Shown here: piece by piece, positions 43,771 through 51,673 of the stretch
Layout: each line of letters starts with the position of its first letter
How positions within the stretch are numbered: the first letter of the stretch is position 1
Assembly (NCBI GenBank): GCA_963743945.1
Contig: CAVURO010000001.1
Coordinates: 310,001-374,000, forward strand
From: JACOTK01 sp963743945
Lineage (GTDB): Bacteria; Actinomycetota; Acidimicrobiia; Acidimicrobiales; CADCSY01
DNA length: 64,000 nt
Reading direction: 5' to 3'
Program-made: the position numbers and the translations under genes
The notes under the pieces: generated by a model
What the model saw: the letters and a program-made list of their open reading frames with translations, nothing else
Databases searched by the model: none
Told to the model about the DNA's origin: nothing

Positions 43771-45585
43771 ATGCTGCGTCGCATTCTCGGCCTTACGGGT
43801 GTCATGGTGTTCGCATGCTGTGCGGTCGCGTCGGCGGCGGGAGCCCAGCTTCCTGTGTCCATGGGCTTCGAGCAGATCCAGAGCTACGACGTGGACATCA
43901 CCATCGCCCGCAACGGTGATCTGCTGGTCATCGAAACGATCGGCTACGACTTCGGCGACCGGGAACGCCACGGCATCGATCGCGACATCCCCGTCGTGTC
44001 CCGCTGGGACGAGCACAACGACCGCATCCAGCCGCTGAAGGTCGAGTCGGTCACGACCTCCGAGGGAACGCCATCGCCGTACCAGGTCTCCGACCTCGGG
44101 GACACGCAGAAGCGCATCCGCATCGGCGACCCCGACACGACGATCTCAGGTCTGCACACCTACACGATCACCTACGGCGTTCGTGGCGCCCTGACCGCCT
44201 TCAACGATCACGACGAGCTGTTCTGGAACGCCGTCGGCGACGGATGGAGCTCGCCCATCGCCAAGGTGGCCGTGCGAGTGCACGCGCCGGGCCCGGTCAC
44301 ACAGGTCGCATGTTACGCAGGCCCCAGGGGCAGTCGACTCGGCTGCGCGACGGCAGGCGCAACGGGCGGCGAGGCCACGTTCTCGCAGTCTGCCCTGAAT
44401 CCCTTCGAGGGGACCACCATCGTCGTTGCGCTGGACAAGGGCGTCGTCTCCCCCGCTCCCACACCGATCCTCCGCGAGCACTGGACCTTTGATCAGGCCT
44501 TCGCGGTCACCCCCTGGACCGTTGGCGTGAGCGGATTCCTGTTGGTGGCCGTCCTCGCAGTCCTCGGGCGACTGGGCTGGAAACGGGGGCGTGATCGACG
44601 CGCGAAAGGGTCCGACGTCGACGCCGCCTTCGCGACCGGAAACGAGGCCGACGAAGCGGTCCCGGTGCGTTGGCGCACGGAGACGCCGGTGGAGTTCGAG
44701 CCACCGGAGGGCATTCGCCCGGGGCAGATCGGCGTGCTGATCGACGAGCAGGCACACCCCCTCGACGCGACCGCCACCATCGTCGACCTTGCCGTGCGTG
44801 GACGACTGCGGATCGAGGAGACCCAGGAGCAGCGATGGTTCCGAAAGGGTGATTGGAAGCTCACCAGACTCCAGGATTCCGCCGGTCTGCTGGAGTATGA
44901 GCGCCTCATGCTCGACGGCCTGTTCGAGGACGGGTCCGAGGTGCAGCTCTCCGAGCTGCGCACCCACTTCGCGAAGCGTCTCGCCGAGGTTTCGTCCGCC
45001 TTGCGCCGCGATGCTGTTCGCGAGGGGTGGTTCGCCGAGGATCCCGAGAGGACTCGAAGGCGATGGCGGGTCGCCGGCTGGTTCACCGTGGTCGTCGCCC
45101 TGATCCTCACGGCCGGGGTGGCAAGGTTCACCCACTTGGGCCTCATCCCCTTGCCGCTCGTACTCGGAGGCTTGCTCCTGACCGGCCTTGCCGGGCGGAT
45201 GCCATCCCGAACCGCCAAGGGAACCGCAACGCTTCGAAGGGTGGAGGGCTTCCGCCGCTTGATCGAGAGCCCCACCGAGATGGCCCACGCGCAATTCGAT
45301 GAGCGCAACAAGCTGTTCTCGGCCTACCTGCCCTTCGCCATCGTCTTCGGCTGCACCGAGCGATGGGCCGAGGCATTCGAGGGCCTCGATGCCGAGGCAC
45401 TCGAGACGTCGTGGTATCGCTCGCAGGACCCGTTCACACTCGGGGCATTCTCACGCTCCATCAACGACTTCTCCACCATGACCACCGGCACGGTCGCCGC
45501 CAGTGCGCCCTCCTCGTCGGGAGGCAGTGGCTTCAGCGGGGGCTCCGGCGGCGGGGGCGGCGGAGGTGGCGGCGGTTCCTGGTGA
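43771..45585 (+). CDS. DUF2207 membrane protein
   Basis: 604 aa. Signal peptide (ILGLTGVMVFACCAVASAAGA), then the extracytoplasmic DUF2207 beta domain (YDVDITIARNGDLLVIETIGYDFGDRERHGIDRDIP, LFWNAVGDGWSSPI). A membrane segment (VGVSGFLLVAVLAVLGRLGW) is followed by a cytoplasmic helical region with two more hydrophobic segments (WFTVVVALILTAGVARF, LPLVLGGLLLTGLAGR). It ends in a Ser/Gly-rich tail with a long Gly run before SW. This is the standard architecture; function is unknown. Confidence 0.9.
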   Translation: MLRRILGLTGVMVFACCAVASAAGAQLPVSMGFEQIQSYDVDITIARNGDLLVIETIGYDFGDRERHGIDRDIPVVSRWDEHNDRIQPLKVESVTTSEGTPSPYQVSDLGDTQKRIRIGDPDTTISGLHTYTITYGVRGALTAFNDHDELFWNAVGDGWSSPIAKVAVRVHAPGPVTQVACYAGPRGSRLGCATAGATGGEATFSQSALNPFEGTTIVVALDKGVVSPAPTPILREHWTFDQAFAVTPWTVGVSGFLLVAVLAVLGRLGWKRGRDRRAKGSDVDAAFATGNEADEAVPVRWRTETPVEFEPPEGIRPGQIGVLIDEQAHPLDATATIVDLAVRGRLRIEETQEQRWFRKGDWKLTRLQDSAGLLEYERLMLDGLFEDGSEVQLSELRTHFAKRLAEVSSALRRDAVREGWFAEDPERTRRRWRVAGWFTVVVALILTAGVARFTHLGLIPLPLVLGGLLLTGLAGRMPSRTAKGTATLRRVEGFRRLIESPTEMAHAQFDERNKLFSAYLPFAIVFGCTERWAEAFEGLDAEALETSWYRSQDPFTLGAFSRSINDFSTMTTGTVAASAPSSSGGSGFSGGSGGGGGGGGGGSW

Positions 45586-45645
45586 TCAGCCGGACCGTTC
45601 GGGCCCGTCCGCCGGGATCAAGAACGTGCCGGCCGCTGCCTGAGC

Positions 45646-46764
45646 TCAGGTGCTCGGCACATTCCGTGGGTGGTCTGCAGTGACGACGAACCGTGGCGTT
45701 GCCTCGCCGTCGAGGCGATCGGCCTGGCCGGTCAGCTCGAGATGGCGCATGTGAGCGAAGATCTCGCTCTCGGCCATGAAGCCCCAGCGCTCGGGGCGAA
45801 AGATGCGCTGGGTGAGCTCCTGGACGGTGGCGGGTCCCAGCTCCACCGAGACCTCTCGCAGTCGGTGCATCCGAGCGTCGTGATGTCCCCGAATCTCCTT
45901 TGCCCTGCCTGCCAGATCGGCGAACGGGTGACCATGGGCAGGCAGCACGTGCTTGACCCCGTCGATCTCGGTGACGCGATCAAGGGAAGAGACGAACAGG
46001 GCAAGCGTGTCCGCCCCCTCGCCCAGGCCGGCGATGTGGGGGGTGATCGTCGGAAGCACATGATCGCCCGAGAGGAAGGTCCCCTCCTCCGGATCCCACA
46101 GGCACAGGTGGTCGAGCGTGTGCCCAGGGGTGTGCACCGCGATCCATTCACGATTGGCCAACTTGATGACATCGCCGTTGCGGAGCTTGCGCTTGGCCTC
46201 AGGGGTCCGGAACTGTCGCCTCATCAAGGGACGGGCATACCGGAACATCAAGCCCTTCACCCCCGGAGGTTGGTACTCCTTGCCCCCCCACGCCGTGGAA
46301 TCCCAAGGCTTGCGTTGTGGAGGCATCGCCCCCTTCGCGTTGAGGGCCTCGAAGTCGACCTCCGTCCCATCCGCGTCGGCATCGGAGCTGTCGACGTGAT
46401 CGTGGTCATCCCACACCGTCTTGAATGCCTCGTGCGTCACCACCTGGGCACCGGAATCCTTGGCGAGTCGCGCCGCCCCACCGAAATGATCGGGATGCGA
46501 ATGCGTGATGATGACCGTGTGAACATCAGCGACGCGGAGCCCCGCCTGCTGAAGCTGCCTTTGCAGGGCCTTCCAGTTGTCGGGACCGGGCATGCCGGGG
46601 TCCACCAGTGCGGCACCACTCCTGTCGATCAACGCATAGGTGTTGACGTGGCCGAGCCCGGGCATCTGGATCGGGAGTTGGAGGCGCAGGACACCGGGCG
46701 CAACCTCGGTCACCTCGCTGCTCGCAGGCTCCTGTTCCTGCTTGAGGGGTCGGACGTCGGTCAT
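45646..46764 (-). CDS. metallo-beta-lactamase-fold hydrolase
   Basis: 372 aa. The zinc motif THSHPDH, later AVHTPGHTLDH, LSGDHVL and LPAHGHPF supply all ligands of a glyoxalase-II-like MBL enzyme. The C-terminal RIFRPERWGFMAESEIFAHMRHLELTGQ helical region is typical of the subclass acting on thioesters or lactones. ATG 46764 has a GAGAAG site; an ATG further upstream (46887) is unlikely. Substrate unknown. Confidence 0.88.
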   Translation of the reverse strand: MTDVRPLKQEQEPASSEVTEVAPGVLRLQLPIQMPGLGHVNTYALIDRSGAALVDPGMPGPDNWKALQRQLQQAGLRVADVHTVIITHSHPDHFGGAARLAKDSGAQVVTHEAFKTVWDDHDHVDSSDADADGTEVDFEALNAKGAMPPQRKPWDSTAWGGKEYQPPGVKGLMFRYARPLMRRQFRTPEAKRKLRNGDVIKLANREWIAVHTPGHTLDHLCLWDPEEGTFLSGDHVLPTITPHIAGLGEGADTLALFVSSLDRVTEIDGVKHVLPAHGHPFADLAGRAKEIRGHHDARMHRLREVSVELGPATVQELTQRIFRPERWGFMAESEIFAHMRHLELTGQADRLDGEATPRFVVTADHPRNVPST

Positions 46765-46962
46765 GACGCTTCTCGCTCCATCGGGACAAGCTACCTGAGC
46801 ACCGCACCGCATGTCCCCCAATCGGAATGGAGCATCCCCTCGGCTCGCATCCCTCGGCACGCATGCGGCGCGGGCTCCGGACACCAACCGCCGGTTGTCG
46901 AGATCAGGACCGAGGCGGCCGAACCGAGCGGCGTCGCTCCCCCGACGTCCATCCGCCCGACA

Positions 46963-49179
46963 TCAGTGTGAGAACTCCACCTTCGGCAGGAGCCGATCCA
47001 GCCAGGTGGGTACCCACCAGGCCCGTTCACCCAACATGCCCAACAGGGACGGCATGAGCATCATGCGGATCACGGTCGCATCGAGCATGACGGCCAACGC
47101 CAAGGTGATGCCGAGCTCGGTCGGAGGAATCGGGCCGGTCACACCGAATGCGATGAACACGATGATCATGATCAGGGCCGCGTTCGTGATGGGTCGTCCG
47201 GTGCGTGCGATGCCCTCGCGAACGGCGAGTCCCGCGTCGCCTGTCTGCTCGTGACGTTCCTTGATCGCCGCCAGGAGGAACAGCTGGTAGTCCATCGACA
47301 GGCCGAAGAGCAGGGCGAAGAAGAACAGTGGAGCCCACGCATCGACGAAGCCTTGGTGCTCGATGCCGAGCAGGCTCGCGCCCCAGCCGTGCTGGAACAC
47401 CAGGGTGGCGAAGCCAAAGCTCGCGGCGACGCCAAGCAAATTCAGGAGGATCGAGATGATCGCGATCGGCAGGCTGCGGAACACGACGAACAGGAGCACG
47501 AACGCCACGAGCATGATCAGGGCGATGGCGATCGGCGCACGTCCGACAAGACCGGCAGTGAGATCGTAGTTCTGCGCCGCCGGTCCCCCGACGAGCGCAT
47601 CGGGAAACTCTCGGTGCATCACCGATCTGAGCCGACCGATGAGGACGGATGTCGCGGGGTCGTCGATGGCCGACCCCGGCGTGACACGGACCGCCGTGCG
47701 ACCGCCGGCGGCGGGCTCCGAGACAACCCGGACGTCGGCGACATTTGGCTCTGAGGAGATGACGGCGACGACGCGCTCGGCAACGCCCGCCGAAACCGTC
47801 ACGAACAGCGGAGCCGCTGCTCCGGGGCCGAACGCCGTGGTCACCGTGTCGTAGCCGTCTCGACTCGACTCGCCACGATCGACAACACGTGCTCCCGGCA
47901 TGCCGAGACGCATGCCGAACGCCGGGGCACCGAGACCGAGCAACAGGACAAGACCAAGGCCAAGGGTCGCGGCCGGCCGACGCAGTGCCAGACCGGTCCA
48001 ACGGGCCCAACGGCCTTCCGCTGCACGATCGGGATCCTGCTCGCCCTTCTCGACGAGCACACGGTCACCAAGCGTCACGAGAATGGCGGGCAACAACGTC
48101 AGGGAGGCAATCGACACGGCGAGGACCGACAGGATCATGCCAAGGGCCATTGAACGGAACACCATGACCGGCACCACAAAGACCGCCGCCAGCGAGAGAA
48201 CGACGGTGATGCCCGAGAGGAACACCGCCTTGCCGGCGGTCGACAACGTGGCGGCAATCGCGTCCTCGGCATTCCTGCCGCTTTCACGTTCCTCGCGGTA
48301 GCGCGACACGATGAACAGGCTGTAGTCGATGCCGACTGCCAGCCCGATCATCATCGAGAAGTTCATCGACCACACCGACAACGGGGTCACGCCGGTCAGG
48401 AGGTGCAGGGCCGCATACCCCACCGCTATGCCGGCCAAAGCCAACACCAACGGAAGGCCTGCCGCGATCACCGTGCCGAACGCAACGAACAACAGGAGCA
48501 TCGTCGGAAGCGCGGAGAACAACTCCGCCTTGTGCAGTGCCCGTTCGTTGAGATCGTTGAAGTCGCTCCACACCGGCCACTCACCGGTGACGTCGGCCCT
48601 TGCTCCGGAAGGCAAGGGGGCTTCCCGAACGGCCGCTATCAACTTTCCGGCCGCTTCGGGCCTCTCGGCGTCGCTGCCCGCGAAAAGGTCCACCGGAATC
48701 AGCGCAACCTTCCCATCCGGGGAGATCAACCTCGATCCCGGCGAGGACGACTGGCTCAACGGGTCGACCACCGACGACGCCACCGCGACGTCCGCCAACG
48801 CCGCCACGAGCCTGCCCAGGCCGCTGGGATCCTCGGCGATCGGTGTCGATTGTGTATAGGTGACGATCGCCGACTCGGCGCCCACCTGGGGGAAGTCACG
48901 GCGCAACTCGTCACGTACGATCTGGGCGGTCGAGCCCTGTGCCTCCCAGCCTGCACCAGACATCGCCCCGTTCAGGCTCAACGCCAAGGGACCGGCGGCC
49001 AGCATGACGCCGAGCCACACGAGCACGACGAGGAGACGCCGTCGGGCCGAGAAACGCCCCAACCGCGCCAACAGGTTGCCTCGATCCCGGGATGAAGGGG
49101 TGTCCCCCGGTCCGGTCCGATGGTCGTCTCCGTCGCCGATCAGCCCTTCGGGCTCGGTCGTCTTCACCTGCAGATCCAT
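46963..49179 (-). CDS. MMPL family RND-type transporter
   Basis: 738 aa with two halves of about six membrane helices each and large extracytoplasmic loops. First helix RRLLVVLVWLGVMLAAGPLAL; the GLAVGIDYSLFIVSRYREER and LLFGLSMDYQLFLLAAIKERHE segments contain the conserved Asp-Tyr pairs of the proton relay. Members export lipids or drugs. ATG 49179 follows a strong AAGGAGGAG. A palindrome ATACCCC-N2-GGGGTAT lies 27-42 bp upstream. No metal-transport motif is seen. Confidence 0.92.
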   Translation of the reverse strand: MDLQVKTTEPEGLIGDGDDHRTGPGDTPSSRDRGNLLARLGRFSARRRLLVVLVWLGVMLAAGPLALSLNGAMSGAGWEAQGSTAQIVRDELRRDFPQVGAESAIVTYTQSTPIAEDPSGLGRLVAALADVAVASSVVDPLSQSSSPGSRLISPDGKVALIPVDLFAGSDAERPEAAGKLIAAVREAPLPSGARADVTGEWPVWSDFNDLNERALHKAELFSALPTMLLLFVAFGTVIAAGLPLVLALAGIAVGYAALHLLTGVTPLSVWSMNFSMMIGLAVGIDYSLFIVSRYREERESGRNAEDAIAATLSTAGKAVFLSGITVVLSLAAVFVVPVMVFRSMALGMILSVLAVSIASLTLLPAILVTLGDRVLVEKGEQDPDRAAEGRWARWTGLALRRPAATLGLGLVLLLGLGAPAFGMRLGMPGARVVDRGESSRDGYDTVTTAFGPGAAAPLFVTVSAGVAERVVAVISSEPNVADVRVVSEPAAGGRTAVRVTPGSAIDDPATSVLIGRLRSVMHREFPDALVGGPAAQNYDLTAGLVGRAPIAIALIMLVAFVLLFVVFRSLPIAIISILLNLLGVAASFGFATLVFQHGWGASLLGIEHQGFVDAWAPLFFFALLFGLSMDYQLFLLAAIKERHEQTGDAGLAVREGIARTGRPITNAALIMIIVFIAFGVTGPIPPTELGITLALAVMLDATVIRMMLMPSLLGMLGERAWWVPTWLDRLLPKVEFSH

Positions 49180-49205
49180 GGGCTCCTCCTTCAGGAGAGT
49201 CCATG

Positions 49206-49221
49206 ATACCCCCAGGGGTAT
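49206..49221. promoter_or_regulatory. CsoR/CstR-like operator candidate
   Basis: ATACCCC (49206-49212) and GGGGTAT (49215-49221) form an inverted repeat with a 2-bp centre. It overlaps a minus-strand TATCAT -10-like sequence before the MMPL gene. C-rich ATACCCC...GGGGTAT sites are bound by CsoR-family repressors. Confidence 0.5.
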
Positions 49222-49251
49222 AACTTCCACTTCAGGATCGATCACTGAACG

Positions 49252-49278
49252 CTCATCGTCTCGAAACATGCCCGTCAT
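49252..49278. promoter_or_regulatory. GlnR-like box upstream of type III glutamine synthetase
   Basis: CTCAT-N6-GAAAC-N6-GTCAT with exact 11-bp steps; a further ATCAC lies 11 bp upstream (49241). It resembles the actinobacterial GlnR consensus gTnAc-n6-GaAAc. Confidence 0.35.
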
Positions 49279-49366
49279 GTAGGCGTCGTAGGTTGGCTCG
49301 CGGACGTGGTGAGGTCGAGGATCGGTCGCCCCGTGACCACGGCCTTTATGTACAAACCGTGATGGC

Positions 49367-49380
49367 GCCACTGAAGTGGC
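49367..49380. repeat. 14-bp inverted repeat upstream of glnA
   Basis: GCCACT-GA-AGTGGC, perfect arms with a 2-bp centre, 59 bp before the glutamine synthetase ATG. Possible operator or leader hairpin. Confidence 0.5.
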
Positions 49381-49438
49381 GGCGCAGACGAATGATTGGC
49401 GTAGTCAACGTGATGCGAAGAATGAACAGGAGCCCGAG

Positions 49439-51616
49439 ATGAGTGGTAGTACAGCCCGCCTCCATGCGATCGACGCCGTGAAAGGCCACCAGCCTCCCGG
49501 AGAGATCTTCTCCACGTCGGATGCCCCCGGTGCGATCTTCGGCTCCAACGTGTTCACCAAGACCGACATGCAAAAGCGCCTACCCAAGGCCGTCTACCAG
49601 TCCCTGCTCGCCACCATCGAACGCTCCAGGCCACTCGACCCCCTGGTTGCCGACATCGTCGCGTCGGCCATGAAGGACTGGGCCATAGAAAAGGGCGCGA
49701 CCCACTACGCCCACGTCTTCTACCCGCTCACGGGGCTCACCGCGGAGAAGCACGACAGCTTCCTCGAACCCGACTCGACCGGATCGTCGATCGCCGAGTT
49801 CGCAGGCAAGACCCTGATCCAGGGCGAGCCCGACGCCTCCAGCTTCCCGAACGGCGGCCTGCGCGCCACGTTCGAGGCCCGCGGCTACACCGGTTGGGAC
49901 GCAACCAGTCCCGCCTATCTGCTCGAGAACCCCAACGGCAACACCCTGTGCATCCCGACGGTGTTCGTCTCGATGACCGGGGATGCACTCGACCACAAGA
50001 CTCCCCTGCTGCGCTCCCAGCAGGCCATGGCCTCTCAGGCCGAGCGGGTCCTGAAGCTGTTCGGTCACGACGACCCCGACGCCGTCGTCTCCTTTGCCGG
50101 AGCGGAGCAGGAGTACTTCCTGGTCGACCGGAGCTTCTATCTGTCGCGTCCGGACCTGCTTGCATCGGGTCGTACGCTCTTCGGCGCCAGTCCGCCGAAG
50201 GGTCAGGAGTTCGACGACCACTACTTCGGCGCCATTCCCGAAAGGGTGCTCGCGTTCATGCTCGATGCCGAGCGCGAGCTGTTCAAGCTCGGCATCCCGG
50301 CCAAGACCCGCCACAACGAGGTTGCCCCCGGGCAGTTCGAGATCGCCCCAATGTTCGAACGGGCGAACGTCGCCTCGGATCACCAGCAGTTGTTGATGGT
50401 GATCATGAAGAAGGTGGCTCAGAAGCACGGCATGGAGTGCATCTTCCACGAGAAGCCGTTCGCCGGGATCAACGGGTCGGGCAAGCACATCAACTTCTCG
50501 GTCGGCAATGCGTCGGAGGGCAATCTCCTGCTCCCCGGTGACACGCCTCATGACAACGCCCAGTTCCTCGTCTTCTGCGCAGCGGTCATTCGAGCCGTCC
50601 ACCGGTACGGGGGGCTGCTCCGGGCCTCGGTCGCGTCGGCCGGCAACGACCACCGGCTGGGAGCCAACGAGGCCCCGCCGGCCATCATCTCCATCTTCCT
50701 CGGCGACCAGCTCACCGACGTCTTCGACCAGATCGCCAAGGGCGGGGCGACGAGCTCGAAGGAGAAGGGCACCCTCATCATCGGGGTGGACACGCTCCCC
50801 GACCTCCCGACCGACCCGGGAGATCGAAACCGGACGAGCCCCTTCGCCTTCACCGGCAACCGCTTCGAGTTCCGGGCCCCCGGAGCGCAGCAGTCGATCG
50901 CCGGGCCGCTGGTCACGATCAACACCATTCTCGCCGAGGCGCTCGACTTCATCGCCACCCGGATCGAGGCACGCATCGCCGACGGCGCCGACTTCAACGT
51001 CGCCGTCCAGAAGGTCCTCGAGGAGATCGTCACCCAGCACGGCAGCGTGGTGTTCAACGGCAACGGGTACTCCGATGCGTGGCCCATCGAGGCCGAGGCT
51101 CGGGGGTTGCTCAATCTGCGGACCACCGTCGACGCCATTCCCGAGCTCTTGACCGATGACGCCATGGAGCTCTTCGAGCACTACGGGGTCTTCAGCCATC
51201 GTGAGATGCACAGCCGCTACGAGATAGCGCTCGAGCAGTACGCTCTGAGCGTCGGGGTGGAGGCTCGTTCGACCCTCGAGGTCGCCGCCACCGCCGTTCT
51301 GCCCGCCGCATTTCGTTACCAGACCGAGCTCGCAACCAACGTGGCCGCCCTCCGGGCCATCGGCTACGAAGCGGACACCACCACCCTCGACCAGGTCTGC
51401 ACCACGGTCAAGGCGCTCCAGACGGCCATCACCGCTCTACGCGAAGAGCTCGACCGCGAGGGGCCGGAGTCCCTCTACGAGGAAGCCGCCTATGCGTGCA
51501 TCAACCACATCCCGGCGATGGCAGCTGTCCGAGCTGCCGCCGATGAGCTCGAGAGCTTCGTGGCAGACGACCTCTGGCCCCTTGCGACCTATCAGGAGAT
51601 GCTGTTCATCCTCTGA
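49439..51616 (+). CDS. glnN: glutamine synthetase type III
   Basis: 725 aa, the length of GSIII rather than the ~470-aa GSI. It makes glutamine from glutamate, ammonia and ATP. The metal and glutamate sites are GAEQEYFLVD, HNEVAPGQFEIAPMFE, HEKPFAGINGSGKHINFSVGN and NDHRLGANEAPPAIISIFLG. The N-terminal IFGSNVFTKTDMQKRLPK is family-specific. ATG 49439 follows AGGAG. A GlnR-like site and a hairpin lie upstream. Downstream ppc could be co-transcribed (57-bp gap). Confidence 0.95.
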   Translation: MSGSTARLHAIDAVKGHQPPGEIFSTSDAPGAIFGSNVFTKTDMQKRLPKAVYQSLLATIERSRPLDPLVADIVASAMKDWAIEKGATHYAHVFYPLTGLTAEKHDSFLEPDSTGSSIAEFAGKTLIQGEPDASSFPNGGLRATFEARGYTGWDATSPAYLLENPNGNTLCIPTVFVSMTGDALDHKTPLLRSQQAMASQAERVLKLFGHDDPDAVVSFAGAEQEYFLVDRSFYLSRPDLLASGRTLFGASPPKGQEFDDHYFGAIPERVLAFMLDAERELFKLGIPAKTRHNEVAPGQFEIAPMFERANVASDHQQLLMVIMKKVAQKHGMECIFHEKPFAGINGSGKHINFSVGNASEGNLLLPGDTPHDNAQFLVFCAAVIRAVHRYGGLLRASVASAGNDHRLGANEAPPAIISIFLGDQLTDVFDQIAKGGATSSKEKGTLIIGVDTLPDLPTDPGDRNRTSPFAFTGNRFEFRAPGAQQSIAGPLVTINTILAEALDFIATRIEARIADGADFNVAVQKVLEEIVTQHGSVVFNGNGYSDAWPIEAEARGLLNLRTTVDAIPELLTDDAMELFEHYGVFSHREMHSRYEIALEQYALSVGVEARSTLEVAATAVLPAAFRYQTELATNVAALRAIGYEADTTTLDQVCTTVKALQTAITALREELDREGPESLYEEAAYACINHIPAMAAVRAAADELESFVADDLWPLATYQEMLFIL

Positions 51617-51630
51617 CCCGTCCTTTACGC

Positions 51631-51647
51631 TGATCGATCATCAGCAC
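51631..51647. repeat. short inverted repeat between glnN and ppc
   Basis: GCTGAT-CGATC-ATCAGC, perfect 6-bp arms, 27 bp before ATG 51674. It could be an operator or weak terminator; no T tract. Confidence 0.45.
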
Positions 51648-51673
51648 ATCGCTGCTCGGACTTGGACGGCGTC

